A stretch of DNA of 64,000 bases from positions 62,001-126,000 of IMG/VR virus record IMGVR_UViG_3300009011_000002; one strand, given 5' to 3'. This DNA comes from a virus. Below the pieces are notes generated by a model. That model was not told where the DNA came from and made no database searches. It saw only the letters and a list, made by a program, of their open reading frames with translations. Position 1 is the first letter of the stretch. Every line of letters begins with the position of its first letter. The position numbers and the translations under genes are program-made. Of this stretch, positions 35,501-43,659 are shown piece by piece.

Positions 35501-37311
35501 AGCCGTTGACAGGTGACTCGGACACTAGCCACCTCGACATGAGTGGTGTTAAACCGCACGGTGCTCAGGGATCTGACACCGGGGTTAAAGTTCCGAAGAA
35601 GTTGGCGGAACAGCTTGTCATTCGCGAGATGTTGAAACAAGGCTTCACTGACCCTCGCGAAATCGCCATGTTGTTGGCACTCACCAACTACGAATCGGGC
35701 GGTTACTCCCAGACTGTTGAGAACATGAAGTACAGCAGTCCGGATCGTTTGGTCAAGATGTTCAAAGAAGTAACCAGCATCGAGCAAGCGAAGCAACTGA
35801 TTGCCGGTGGTGAAGTAGCCATTGCGAACGCGGTGTACGGTGGGGCTAAAGGTGCAAGCCTTGGCAACAACGAACCGGGTGACGGGTACAAGTTCCGGGG
35901 TCGTGGCTTCAACCACCTCACCGGTAAGGCTAACTACGCGAAGTATGCGAGGGCCTTGGGCGTTGACCTGGTTAACAAGCCAGAGTTGCTGTCGACTGAT
36001 CCTAACGTAATGGCTGCAGTAGCTGTCGAGTTCTACAAGAACAGCAAGCAGATGCAAGCGATCAAGGCTAACGGTGACTTCGGGTATGCTGCCAAGGGCT
36101 TGAACGGCGGCAATGCGCTCCCAGGCATGGACAAGCGTTACTCCATGTACTTGGACTACCTGAAGCAACTGGAGTCTGGCACTCTGAAGGCGGACCAAGA
36201 CAGTGCGGCTGGAGTGAATGCTCCAGATCCTGCTGCTGATCCGGGTGCGGGGGGTATGTACGCACCGATACCGAAGAGTGCTGCTCCGATGTTGGGAAGT
36301 GGCGCTGCACCGATGGTGGGTGCTGCTCCTGGTGGCGGGATGATGGGTGGAGGGCAGTACACCACACCATCTTCTGCTGGAGGGGGTGCCCCTGCGGGTG
36401 GTGGGGCTTACAGCGGCAACTACGGCAACCAAGGTGGCCCTGCTCCTTTGGGTACAGGCGCACCGGGTAGTGGGGCGGGTCTCCGTCTCAAGTCGCCGGA
36501 AGCGGTTGCTGGTGGTGCTCACCATCCGGGTGTAGACGCAGCGTGCAAAATGATTCAGCAGCGGGTGCCTAACTTCCGCTACTGGTCTGCATTGAACGAC
36601 GCGTACCATGTGCAGAAAGGTTCGAAGGGCGCCCACCCTAAAGGCCTGGCTGCGGACTTCACGTTAACGAACGGTGCTGCGGGCAGTGATGTTGCTGTTC
36701 GTATTGTTCAAGAGATCTTCGGACAGGCTGGGTTAACCGGTGCTGACGTAATGGTCATCAATGAATACCGGACGAAAACAGCCATTGGTACCGGCGGGCA
36801 CGTACACTTCCACTTCAAGTCGCCACAAGCAGCGCAGAAGTTCCTTGCAGCTGCTGGAGGATCGCAAGAGAACGGACAAGACACCACACCGGCCGGTGGA
36901 GGCCCAGTACAGGAACAGGACCGCGGGCAACCCGCAGCCCCTCCTGAGCAACCTACCGGGACAGTCCCAGCAGACACGGCGCAGCAGATGGCAGCGAACA
37001 ACGCCGCCGCTAATGCTCCAGCTGCTGCGGCTAGCCCTGCAGGCCAAGCCTCCAATGTTCCACCAGCCCCAAGCCCTGCACCTCAACAGGCCGCTGCTCC
37101 AACGCCAGCACCTCCTCCGCGAGCGAAAGCTCCTGAGCCGGCACCGGCGCCACAAGCAGCACCGCCGATTGATACGGCAGCCTTAACCCAAGCCATTGCG
37201 CAAGCAGTGTCTGCGGGTGACCAAGCAACGGTGGTGCTCCTTAAGGGTATCCTTGAGGAGTTGAAGAAATTCAACGCCAACGCTTCGAAAGCCAGCAGGG
37301 TGACAGTCTAG
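29533..37311 (+). CDS. Giant tail protein (tape-measure-like) with GH19 and M15-like hydrolase domains
   Basis: 2592 residues. A long helical region with hydrophobic stretches at about 895-930, 1290-1360 and 1455-1490 is typical of tape-measure proteins. Residues about 2020-2215 form a GH19 chitinase/lysozyme-like domain (LTNYESGGYSQ with catalytic Glu; NNEPGDGYKFRGRGFNHLTG). Residues about 2325-2440 form a peptidase M15-like domain (AHPKGLAADF, GGHVHFHF with zinc-site His/Asp). Pro/Ala-rich linkers separate and follow these. It likely sets or spans tail length and cuts murein during injection. Position next to beta-prime matches phiKZ gp181, a virion lysozyme-type protein. Start: GGAG 6 nt upstream. 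Confidence 0.8.
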   Translation: MSDDFDDWGDDPFGGDLDFDDDFDKPASSKGFIRSFATGFLSGLVEKTVGDTDARINTLKMALPRTWIGTFSNLRTLNDRRREVLEDIKAESFTTVQDLQYLAGRAAKKLSGGATNKISEQLTRFSDHDFSDWEKQDGSVDDSVSMEDTSDEDVANILQNEDANSMLERETVESVGRRTISAMNEVGGRQIAGLHQLASEMVRTNNHLQNLVDYQRKVQARNDAMMLNVTARHYLTSAKFYKFMEASQHRSIQELKMITKFSRMSDYEKTSTGDAFKRSMRESIFNTAKSSFGGIRDFIMDKFGKDTRDGAISSVGEIAGALRMASEMSEGMPMDYGNMLGNAAAGIFINNLPKMIKSDTGQKYLDKFKKQFPKQAKWAEDAYIRIEDLGNVATYFTGNAEGTVNTMAKHYRSDMMNDEPETYEEYVDSLDDPEKAISKLDWTLTHHGRKVANKGLSSVLENMWNSDGSSYSLTKRSLKDSFERHWWTRQSDRTLNEIIPAWFSKLHLSLEQIRTGSDTVQAESYDYVKGKFISEKQKVATAVNTVLNHDQFSMQANAAKDLVTNIDVDNALSPKAKEALAFRLARDTDKKLGFNPYNYLRFEDDDELDRMPKKVQDEIRKVMMANFGITEDHMKTFFETGTNYDVGKMLNYMPTEEGRKLLANVFEQANTLSEFVPDVSNSLDVMRSTGSYDALKQAGIIRTNEHGQEEVSNDLLWNTFRQYIKDPTRKSAAMPKDQPVLPTRPWGGHNGGPDALPPVPGNPSPNGPGGAPAAIQVEGMDKVVESLGNLDQLKQVLAGFQGFPSASQLDLTPVSTGLESLNTKIAEIVTLNGVNNDLLTKILERQPIAPTGGGPTPQEESTIQKAKRSLIEKIKGFSVKDTFNKGVEMLLDHEPMILGGLLGGMGMLAFHNPKAAALIGGGAAVALAYGKIRNLAMARNADDSEDLYEEGSTTPILEANKLANKNYYDATKGFLIESWSQITGSVRDATNDTVIGARRLAGKLFTAENKEVFLKGLDKVREWMVKAFHMIDPFGRMTRMKDKLVGRFKQMDVYKEGDDEPTLLGKSFAGGAYYKQVDGNMVVLNGWDEIDGPVYDRDGNMLITQEDYDRGLKTSMGVSINKLGALGKRSMGLLKQLGLKIKEKAAPYAGKAKDGVVSAFKADYSPIITSVDRIHNLLLKHWGYQSEALPKADANEEVDQDGNPSQEVPPEEAARREEEDKTPKGEAGKGFLGNITDAVRQSVTNRLNSAADKEQKAKDAKTEEAQDALINISKNFAGMGGKEDKKKKTGFFGMLSSIFSGMTSAMLGISKFMFGPMWGALKLMGTFASVGIKALPFIATGIGALTKGIFALLSKGGGVAGDLLGGITGKGRRGQPPRTNKSRMLSGAKGVGIGLAVLGATDALAASGAVDPNGVVGSVLDGVGTAANIYGGVQLASAAAGLAGTSLTGIATTAAGFAAPLLFNPITLGALAIGAAGYGIYKFVTRGAGKQLEIRMAQYGCQDIESELAKKILKAEEMLTEFVVIGNARASMDRRAPLEEVIKLFVEDPKNNKEVGSVYTWFNGRFKPVFLTYMACLDVVKMKSLKEYDESKDRNVYNVAKQTHQALSAVMPFPYGVVAKVDRDTPIMGEKATVIRINNLLPELKAYIDRHTSKKDEIKPVDTPASIPVLQQEKAKLEEALKNPAKNFGSGVESIKRQDEARNRLATIDNQLKQLNNNYKAGSVVAGVFIKDLLPEDRAMDLMTAIRVACYGNDQDVPWRVEAVLRLERYSEQYLVYNGDKVTFNGQIGDLFGQFKDAFRLDDGDAEDWCKWYRDRFLPVFLNYAQTMMQYRKGRPGLVWKSLSATARYEISRALIETKAEITKALIVPIWNVKVSPFKEGGRSADRYDKIDRMLKLLGEASTQAKLRDPEAEAGRTNSSTWANAISPHKTGGGYTEKQFNTMTADQAQNKRDVAAGGMYGTNTVRGAGTGNTFGGGGVYNTPATQYGYKPLTGDSDTSHLDMSGVKPHGAQGSDTGVKVPKKLAEQLVIREMLKQGFTDPREIAMLLALTNYESGGYSQTVENMKYSSPDRLVKMFKEVTSIEQAKQLIAGGEVAIANAVYGGAKGASLGNNEPGDGYKFRGRGFNHLTGKANYAKYARALGVDLVNKPELLSTDPNVMAAVAVEFYKNSKQMQAIKANGDFGYAAKGLNGGNALPGMDKRYSMYLDYLKQLESGTLKADQDSAAGVNAPDPAADPGAGGMYAPIPKSAAPMLGSGAAPMVGAAPGGGMMGGGQYTTPSSAGGGAPAGGGAYSGNYGNQGGPAPLGTGAPGSGAGLRLKSPEAVAGGAHHPGVDAACKMIQQRVPNFRYWSALNDAYHVQKGSKGAHPKGLAADFTLTNGAAGSDVAVRIVQEIFGQAGLTGADVMVINEYRTKTAIGTGGHVHFHFKSPQAAQKFLAAAGGSQENGQDTTPAGGGPVQEQDRGQPAAPPEQPTGTVPADTAQQMAANNAAANAPAAAASPAGQASNVPPAPSPAPQQAAAPTPAPPPRAKAPEPAPAPQAAPPIDTAALTQAIAQAVSAGDQATVVLLKGILEELKKFNANASKASRVTV

Positions 37312-37321
37312 TCCTTGAACC

Positions 37322-37343
37322 GGGTGGGGGTCACTCCCCACCC
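37322..37343 (+). terminator. Terminator or attenuator hairpin
   Basis: GGGTGGGG/CCCCACCC stem then TTCCTTTT on the plus strand, between the giant tail gene and the next virion gene. It may reduce read-through from one to the other. Confidence 0.65.
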
Positions 37344-37368
37344 TTCCTTTTACATAAGCGAGAAAACC

Positions 37369-39534
37369 ATGGCTACGGTGAGTACGCGAGATAAAGACAT
37401 TATCACCAAATCCTTTCGCATGCTCACGAGAGGTGCCCCGCCCAGCGACTTGCTTGAAATGCTCGACTGGGACAAGTATTTCAACGTCTTCAGTACCGCT
37501 ACTGGAGATAACCGTTATGTTAACACGGTAGCCCAATCCAGCCCTGCCACCGACCCTCGTTATGGGCGGATGATGCAGACCCGTGAAGGCGGGATGGGTA
37601 GCATGCACAAAGCCACCATTGAGGACAACGTTACCCTGCTGACGTTAACCCCCGGTGTTCCTCAGTTTGCTGGCTTGCTCAGTTTCATTACCAACATGTT
37701 CAGCCCCACTGCAGCGATCATTGCGAACAAAGGTCGCGCACCGAGCTGGGCGTTCTATTTGGGTCAAGCAGCAGGTTCGTTCGTATTTGCTCCAATGCAG
37801 TTGGCGAGCATTGGTGTGCAGACCTTGGCCTTCTTGTTCGATTCGCCACGTAACAACTTCTACACCGTTAAACCAGCCATGGGTGCGTACACCATGGCGG
37901 CAACTGGTGTGCTGAACGACCTCTGTGTTAAACTGGGTTACATTGACCCTGTGTTGCCGAAGAAAGCCCAAGAACAACAAGACCCGCTGTACGGTCTACG
38001 TCCTGACTACGACAACAGCAAGTCCGTCTCTGACCTCAGCATGTTCATGCCGGATGTCGTCAACGAGAATGGCACGATTGACTTCATGCGTCTGTTGATG
38101 AAGGGTACCCGTAAGCACCGTGTGATGTTGCGGGAACTGGCGCGTATGGACAACATGATTGACCTGTACACGCCGGATCAGAAACTCCAGCGTGCGCAAC
38201 AGTTGATCGAGACCGTGCAGTTTGACGACACGGTTAACTCGGGCGATCCAACTCAAGAGTTCATTGAGAAGGAAATGCAAACGGTAGGTCGCTACCGTGG
38301 TGAGGGGGAAGGCAACTACACCGAACAGGACAGTGCGTACTACAACCAGTCTGCTTACGAGAACATGAACAACACTGCAGCCGGTGTTGTGAGTGTGGGT
38401 GAGAGTGGCGGGTCATCGGCTCCGGTACCAACCGGACCGACTACCATGGGTAACGCCATGCAGACGGGAGCAACCCCTCCCCTGAACCCGAACGACCCCG
38501 CTGGTCGTCCTGTTGCATCTACCCCGAGCAACAATACCGGTGTAGCAGGCGGAGAGCAGATCTTCTACGAGGATAACCCCAAAGACCGTACGTGGTTAGG
38601 GGATGTGTCTGACCTCGTTCAAACGGCCTTTTACGGCGGTCTGGATGCATTGACCTTTCGGGTTGATGGTAGTGTGGGCCCGGTTACCGACAGCTTCTCC
38701 AGTTCCCACTCGCCATCCCCAATGGCGGAGAAGTTCAACTCCGTGGTGAAAGCAGTCAACGACTTCAAGTTTGACGTCGCTGGCGGCGCAACCGGTATTG
38801 GCATTATCGATACCTTCATCGGCACCATCAAGGAAGGTGCTATCGGTGCATTGTCGGGTACGGTGATCGGTAACATCCCTCTGGCCTTGGCAGGTAACTC
38901 CTATGTCAAGATCGCCGACCACTGGGACGGTTCTACCAGCAACCTGCACAAAGAGAACTACACCATCTATTCTGACTGCACGTACGCTCACCCGTATGAA
39001 CAGATCATGAAGATCTGGGTGCTATTCGCTGCGTTCTTGCCAATGGTGGCTCCGTTCACTGCGGGTGGTTCTACTTACACCTCGCCGTTCCTGGTGCGTG
39101 CGTTCTGTCAGTCGCGTTCGATCATCCGTACGGGTTTGATTACCCAGGCCACCTTCACCTTTGGTGCGGGTGATGCGGGTTGGACCCGTGACCGTAAACC
39201 GTTGAACCTGAAGATTGAATTCGAAGTCACTGACTTGGAACCAATCCTCTCCATTCCAATCGACCGCTCCATGAGTCTGTTGGACCTGACCAACCCTGCG
39301 GCAGTGGTACAACGTCTGTTCAGCGATGACACAGCGTACAACAACTACCTCGGTCGTTTGACCGGTCTGACTTACCTCGACACTGTACTGCGTTACAACA
39401 AGCTGAACCGTGCCCTGACCGGCATTGTGTTGGACATGCAGACCAGTATCCGCGCTGACAACATCGCGGCTAAAGTGAGTGACTCGATTGTGGGTGACTT
39501 GGGTCGTATCTTTACAAAACCAGTAGCACGTTGA
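37369..39534 (+). CDS. Large virion protein downstream of the giant tail gene
   Basis: A 721-residue protein. Apolar stretches occur at about residues 110-145 (around FITNMFSPTAAII) and 480-515 (the GAIGALSGTVIGNIPLALA region); a disordered Ser/Pro/Gly/Asn-rich linker lies at about 345-410, and a conserved-looking C-terminal domain carries FLPMVAPFTAGGSTYTSPF. No enzyme motif. ATG at 37369 follows a hairpin; Shine-Dalgarno is weak. It is probably a tail or baseplate component acting with the upstream protein. It ends at a bidirectional terminator. Confidence 0.62.
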   Translation: MATVSTRDKDIITKSFRMLTRGAPPSDLLEMLDWDKYFNVFSTATGDNRYVNTVAQSSPATDPRYGRMMQTREGGMGSMHKATIEDNVTLLTLTPGVPQFAGLLSFITNMFSPTAAIIANKGRAPSWAFYLGQAAGSFVFAPMQLASIGVQTLAFLFDSPRNNFYTVKPAMGAYTMAATGVLNDLCVKLGYIDPVLPKKAQEQQDPLYGLRPDYDNSKSVSDLSMFMPDVVNENGTIDFMRLLMKGTRKHRVMLRELARMDNMIDLYTPDQKLQRAQQLIETVQFDDTVNSGDPTQEFIEKEMQTVGRYRGEGEGNYTEQDSAYYNQSAYENMNNTAAGVVSVGESGGSSAPVPTGPTTMGNAMQTGATPPLNPNDPAGRPVASTPSNNTGVAGGEQIFYEDNPKDRTWLGDVSDLVQTAFYGGLDALTFRVDGSVGPVTDSFSSSHSPSPMAEKFNSVVKAVNDFKFDVAGGATGIGIIDTFIGTIKEGAIGALSGTVIGNIPLALAGNSYVKIADHWDGSTSNLHKENYTIYSDCTYAHPYEQIMKIWVLFAAFLPMVAPFTAGGSTYTSPFLVRAFCQSRSIIRTGLITQATFTFGAGDAGWTRDRKPLNLKIEFEVTDLEPILSIPIDRSMSLLDLTNPAAVVQRLFSDDTAYNNYLGRLTGLTYLDTVLRYNKLNRALTGIVLDMQTSIRADNIAAKVSDSIVGDLGRIFTKPVAR

Positions 39535-39536
39535 AC

Positions 39537-39572
39537 TATACCCTACGGCCCTTGTGGGGGCCGTAGGGTATA
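39537..39572. terminator. Bidirectional terminator palindrome
   Basis: TATACCCTACGGCCC inverted repeat with a short loop between convergent genes 37369-39534 and 39579-40682. Confidence 0.75.
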
Positions 39573-39578
39573 GGTTAC

Positions 39579-40682
39579 TTAGAACGGGTACTTCGCTGCG
39601 TCTTTGAACTGACGACGTAACTCCGCAAGGGTGTTAACGTCTTCGTACATACCCGCCATGGCTACCAACGGAATGATCTCGTCCCACTGGATCAGCAACT
39701 TCTTCATGTCGGCGCTGACACGGTTCATTACTGCCAGGTTGTACACCTTGCCAAATGAGGTCGTCTTCAAGTACCACTCAGCGCCGAGCACCTGGTTAAG
39801 GACGATCTGTACCTTGGCCAAGATAGCAGGGTAATCTTCAGGGTAAACGTCATCGTCGAACTTGAAGTTACCGAACAGTTGTTCTACAAAGTTCGGGTAC
39901 TTACTCAGTAGAACGTTACGTCCTTCTTCACCGATCAACCCGATGATGGCTTGGAGACTTTCGATGTCACCATTGGTAATGGCCAACCGAGCGGCTTCCA
40001 AAAAGGCGTCCCGACGAATCAGTTCCATCCCTTTCGGGTAAGAACCCCACAGCGTGCCATACGCGTTTGACATGCCATAGCCAACAGTCTCGTAAAGGAT
40101 GGAGTTGTACAACGCCCCCTTCACGCTGACGTCAACAAACTCGTCAATCCCCACGTAGTTACCCAGCATGTTGAGTAACTGGTTACCTACTTGACCCCGC
40201 CAGTTCTTGTTAACCCGGAAGGTCTTGCCGTCAGTGGTCAACAGTGAACCGATGTTTACACCGGTCAACTTCTTGAACTCTGCAGTTGCCTGGCTGGCAA
40301 TACGCCGCATGGCACCGGTCTTACCGTTGACGGGGTAACCGATCTCGCTACCCACTGCACCCAGGATTGCGTCATCGCTGAAGGTAATGCCATCACGACC
40401 CACCCGTACCGCTTTGGTCAGGTCCTTGGTGTTCAACAACCCACCTGACATGGCGCCGATGATACCGTCCAGCTCGTTCACAACCCGGTCTTTATAACTG
40501 GTCATGCCGGTGGTAGCGCTGGTGTCACGAGCCGTCTTGAGAGCAATACCTTCTTTCAGACGCTTACCGGTCGTATCAGCCGGGGTAAGGGTGTTCTCCT
40601 TAACGCCTGACATTGCTTGGGTGGTGGTTTGCTTAAAACTTGAAAGCTCCTTCCCCAGATCGAGACCACCGAAAATATCCAT
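39579..40682 (-). CDS. Putative virion protein (367 aa)
   Basis: A soluble protein beginning MDIFGGLDLGKELSSFKQT, with helical content and no membrane segment. GAGGAT lies about 8 nt upstream of ATG. It follows the terminator of the 40755-41210 gene. Resemblance to small tail/baseplate components is only general (Gly/Thr/Asn-rich N-terminal third). Family not recognised. Confidence 0.58.
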   Translation of the reverse strand: MDIFGGLDLGKELSSFKQTTTQAMSGVKENTLTPADTTGKRLKEGIALKTARDTSATTGMTSYKDRVVNELDGIIGAMSGGLLNTKDLTKAVRVGRDGITFSDDAILGAVGSEIGYPVNGKTGAMRRIASQATAEFKKLTGVNIGSLLTTDGKTFRVNKNWRGQVGNQLLNMLGNYVGIDEFVDVSVKGALYNSILYETVGYGMSNAYGTLWGSYPKGMELIRRDAFLEAARLAITNGDIESLQAIIGLIGEEGRNVLLSKYPNFVEQLFGNFKFDDDVYPEDYPAILAKVQIVLNQVLGAEWYLKTTSFGKVYNLAVMNRVSADMKKLLIQWDEIIPLVAMAGMYEDVNTLAELRRQFKDAAKYPF

Positions 40683-40718
40683 AGGTCATCCTCAAAAAAC
40701 AAAAAATAAAAGAAGTAA

Positions 40719-40738
40719 GGCTGGGGATTACCCCAGCC
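40719..40738 (-). terminator. Intrinsic terminator
   Basis: GGCTGGGG/CCCCAGCC stem with a TAAT loop is followed on the minus strand by TTACTTCTTTTATTTTTTG. It ends the 40755-41210 gene. Confidence 0.88.
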
Positions 40739-40754
40739 TGTAACTTCAAACCTG

Positions 40755-41210
40755 TCAGTCTTCCGGAGGCTCTTCAACGATTGGAGAACCCCTGTCTTGA
40801 CCCATGATGCGAATCTCTTCAGAGACCTCGATCACGTGACCCTGTTTGTCTTTGGCACGGATGATAATCTCGCACGAATCCATCTGTAAAATTGAGAGCC
40901 CTTCCAAAAGCTTGCCAAAGGTCAGCGAAGGTTTCTGGAAGTAGGTGTCCTTGATGTTACCCGTGCGGGTGGTACGTTCAGCCCTGGCCTTCTCACGGTC
41001 AGGGGTAGTGACGACCCAGTCCAGATAATCCCGCAGATAGTTACCCCAACGTACAGGGTTCATATCCAGTTTGTTCAGAATGGCTCTGTACAACCGGGCT
41101 GGTGGGTCTCGTAGGTCTGCGTCTTCGACGTACTTCTTCGAGACGTTTCTGAGTTGTGCAGATCTAAGTCGACGTTTAGGATCTATTGCGACCTTTTTGG
41201 GCTTTAGCAT
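40755..41210 (-). CDS. Unknown basic protein (151 aa)
   Basis: The N-terminal half is Arg/Lys-rich (MLKPKKVAIDPKRRLRSAQLR), suggesting nucleic acid contact; the C-terminus is acidic and Pro-rich. ATG at 41210 has GGAGG 4 nt upstream. It overlaps the end of the upstream gene by 35 nt. Both genes are downstream of the promoter element at 41836. Confidence 0.62.
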   Translation of the reverse strand: MLKPKKVAIDPKRRLRSAQLRNVSKKYVEDADLRDPPARLYRAILNKLDMNPVRWGNYLRDYLDWVVTTPDREKARAERTTRTGNIKDTYFQKPSLTFGKLLEGLSILQMDSCEIIIRAKDKQGHVIEVSEEIRIMGQDRGSPIVEEPPED

Positions 41211-41808
41211 CCAGCCTCCTGATATTTGAGTCCAAGGCAAGACGAACCATGGTGACCAAATCATCGATCATCATTTTGAAATACGGACCGTTACAAAACT
41301 CCGCTGCCCCATTACGCCACCTGATTTGATCGCCCAGTTCGAACTGGGGTCCTAGCTCAGGGTCCCGCGGCTTATGGTAGCAATAGTTCTCCAACACAAC
41401 CAACATCAAGGTAATGAAACCCTGATAATCGTTTGCGTGACTGTACCAGTTTATGAACGGAGTTTCTTTGGCGTGGTCCGTTTGGCGGAGATGGTCTTCT
41501 GCCTTCAGGAAGACATAACCCTCTACCACCTTTCTAACGAGTTCGTAAGCCTCTGCTGCGGTTTTTGTGTGAGTGGAGATACCAAGACCATGGAACCACC
41601 TGAAGTCTTCATACAGCGCAATTTCAGCGCCTTTCAGGCAATCGTATAGATCATGTACCGTGTCAACAAAACGGGCTGTTGCAGAGTTAAACCTTTCATG
41701 CACCCGTTGTACTTCTGTGAGGAGCTCTCGCTGATAGGCGGCAGCCACCCAACGCTTCATGAACGTGTTGTTCAGGAAACCAAGGATCTTCAGCTTCGTT
41801 ACTTCCAT
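41176..41808 (-). CDS. Unknown helical protein (210 aa)
   Basis: A helical, His/Tyr/Trp-rich soluble protein with no recognised motif. Its start lies about 28 nt downstream of the promoter-like element 41836-41843, so it heads a short early-type unit with 40755-41210, ended by the terminator at 40719. Confidence 0.62.
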   Translation of the reverse strand: MEVTKLKILGFLNNTFMKRWVAAAYQRELLTEVQRVHERFNSATARFVDTVHDLYDCLKGAEIALYEDFRWFHGLGISTHTKTAAEAYELVRKVVEGYVFLKAEDHLRQTDHAKETPFINWYSHANDYQGFITLMLVVLENYCYHKPRDPELGPQFELGDQIRWRNGAAEFCNGPYFKMMIDDLVTMVRLALDSNIRRLDAKAQKGRNRS

Positions 41809-41835
41809 GAAAACACTCCAGGTCTAATCTCTTTA

Positions 41836-41843
41836 GTAATATA
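41836..41843 (-). promoter_or_regulatory. phiKZ-type early promoter element
   Basis: Minus-strand TTTTTCAAACCTATATTAC, an exact TATATTAC. It is 28 nt upstream of the 41808 start. The same DNA is immediately upstream of the plus-strand 41857 gene, so it may sit inside that gene's leader. Confidence 0.72.
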
Positions 41844-41856
41844 GGTTTGAAAAACT

Positions 41857-42441
41857 ATGGACACCCCAACTCCAGCCCCGGTAGCACCGGCGGCTAAGCC
41901 TGCTCCGGTCGACCTTCTGTTGCTGGAGGAAATCGGACCCCGTGAACCTTCTCCTACCAAGATGGTACCCGCCATTGGCCACGACGAAGTCGGTGAAGCC
42001 ATGGAGAAGATCCGTACCGCTTTGGTAAAGAAGGTTGAAGACGAAGACCAGACCCAACTGGTAGACGCCATTCAAGAACACCGTACTCTGTTGCTGAAAT
42101 ACGTGACACAGCAGTACCTGTCTAACCCGAAGAGTGCGTCTTTGCTCATCGGCCTCATCTCCCTGATCAACGACATGGAAAAGACTGTCCGTGACGACCG
42201 TAAAGAGAAGATGAAGAAAGAGGACAGCCAGAACAACATCGTGGCGTTCAACCAGATGGTCGACGCGATGAAGTCTATCTCGGCGGGCAAGATCGATCTG
42301 CCGGTGTTCGACATGCAGGCGTTTATCCTTGACCCTACCAAGTCCCTGATTACCCCAGGCATGGAAGGGATCAACCCGATCACCGAGCAAGAGCTGGTGC
42401 AGGGCAACGCCATCGTCGATATTGATGGTAAAGCGGTTTAA
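41857..42441 (+). CDS. Unknown protein with Pro/Ala-rich N-terminus (194 aa)
   Basis: Residues 1-20 are a Pro/Ala-rich, likely disordered arm (TPTPAPVAPAAKPAPV), followed by a helical acidic/basic body with a DDRKEKMKKEDS stretch. It starts 14 nt from the divergent promoter element and has no clear Shine-Dalgarno. Single plus-strand gene between minus-strand blocks, ended by a palindromic terminator. Could be a virion or scaffold-like protein; unproven. Confidence 0.6.
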   Translation: MDTPTPAPVAPAAKPAPVDLLLLEEIGPREPSPTKMVPAIGHDEVGEAMEKIRTALVKKVEDEDQTQLVDAIQEHRTLLLKYVTQQYLSNPKSASLLIGLISLINDMEKTVRDDRKEKMKKEDSQNNIVAFNQMVDAMKSISAGKIDLPVFDMQAFILDPTKSLITPGMEGINPITEQELVQGNAIVDIDGKAV

Positions 42442-42465
42442 AAGATAGCTAGCCCACTGAAGAAT

Positions 42466-42498
42466 TACTACCGTCCTGGCACTGCCAGGACGGTAGTA
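42466..42498. terminator. Bidirectional terminator palindrome
   Basis: TACTACCGTCCTGGC inverted repeat with a 3-nt loop between convergent genes 41857-42441 and 42510-43250. Its CTACTACCG arm resembles the palindrome at 10087. Confidence 0.72.
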
Positions 42499-42509
42499 TA
42501 CAGGGTCTA

Positions 42510-43250
42510 TTACGCTTCCCGGTAATCGTAGAACGCATGTGCGACCGGCACCATCTTCACCACCAATGCCAGCACCTTGGCCACCGCATGGATACGGTCA
42601 GAGATCAACCCGATGATATGCTCCGATTCTTCAATCAGGATATCAGGGATGACAATGGTGGTATCTGGAATCGGGGTTTCGGACAGCGTTGCGTTAAACG
42701 CTTCAGACGCTTGGCTCATCATCAGGTCGTACTTGAACACGTACGCAAACTGACGGTAGAACAACGGCGTGAGGTTGGTGTTGTTGACACTGATGACCTT
42801 CACATCCGCCAACCCCTTGAACGCACTCTTTGCGTACTTGATGAAGTCGGCTTCGGTTTCCTCGTCGAACTGGTAAGGCCAGATGTTGACGTGGAGATCA
42901 ATACCCTGGATGTTGATGGGTTTCTCCGACAGCCCTTCTTGGTCGAGGATGACCTTGATCATGTCGTCCATGAAGTTCGTCGGGTAGTACATCAGGAAGT
43001 GTTGCAGGCTGCGTTTCTCGAACAACTCGTCGAACCGTTTCCGGTTGATGTTGAAGTCCGGGTATTCGAAGAAGTCGAAACGACGTTCTTTGTAGCTCTT
43101 GGCGAAGTGCACGTCCCACAGACGATCGCCTTCCGCTTTACGTGCTTCGTCACTCCCTTGGAAGTCTTCGGTTAAGAGCCACTGGATCAACCCCCGACGG
43201 TAATCGTAGAGGGTATGGAGTTCTGCATAGACGTTCAGGCGACGGTTCAT
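42510..43250 (-). CDS. Unknown protein (246 aa)
   Basis: A soluble alpha/beta protein, aromatic-rich, without recognised motif. The last ~35 residues are apolar (RIHAVAKVLALVVKMVPVAHAF) and may form an amphipathic helix. Its start overlaps the stop of 43247-43657 (ATGA), so it is the last gene of an operon starting at 46227 or 44734. Confidence 0.6.
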   Translation of the reverse strand: MNRRLNVYAELHTLYDYRRGLIQWLLTEDFQGSDEARKAEGDRLWDVHFAKSYKERRFDFFEYPDFNINRKRFDELFEKRSLQHFLMYYPTNFMDDMIKVILDQEGLSEKPINIQGIDLHVNIWPYQFDEETEADFIKYAKSAFKGLADVKVISVNNTNLTPLFYRQFAYVFKYDLMMSQASEAFNATLSETPIPDTTIVIPDILIEESEHIIGLISDRIHAVAKVLALVVKMVPVAHAFYDYREA

Positions 43251-43657
43251 GCTGCAGGTTCCTCCGGTTCAACTTGGAGAATCAGCTGGTCACCGTAGAC
43301 CTTGATCATCAGCAGGATGGTGTGACTCACGGTAGCCCAATCATCATGGACAACGACTACCTCATCACCCAAGGTGCCCTTGTAGACGTCGGTCATGCAG
43401 GCCCTGAATTTATTCAGGAGCTCGGTACGCGTAGGACCAAGGTCAGTGTACACCTGCATCTGGATCGTCATCCAGCGGTGCATGGCGTCAGAGCTATCAC
43501 TGACACTCTTCATGAAGTTCGAATACCCGCCCGCAAACTCGATCAGGGGTACCGAGGCCAGACTGAACAAAGGACCCTTGATCGATTGGCGGGTATCCTC
43601 TTTCAGGTCCTTAAAGAGTTCTGCAATTACCTGCTTGGCGTGGATCAAGTCTTCCAT
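43247..43657 (-). CDS. Unknown protein (136 aa)
   Basis: A helical N-terminal half (ELFKDLKEDTRQSIKG) and a C-terminal beta-rich segment. It is coupled with 42510-43250 by ATGA overlap and begins 2 nt after the RNA polymerase beta C-terminal segment gene ends. Family not recognised. Its tight linkage might indicate a role with the polymerase or virion, but this is only context. Confidence 0.58.
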   Translation of the reverse strand: MEDLIHAKQVIAELFKDLKEDTRQSIKGPLFSLASVPLIEFAGGYSNFMKSVSDSSDAMHRWMTIQMQVYTDLGPTRTELLNKFRACMTDVYKGTLGDEVVVVHDDWATVSHTILLMIKVYGDQLILQVEPEEPAA

Positions 43658-43659
43658 TG

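Noticed and set aside
29761-36636. Two very long minus-strand ORFs opposite the giant tail gene
   Set aside because: Antisense shadows with low-complexity Arg/Val/His content; the plus strand has recognised GH19 and M15 domains.
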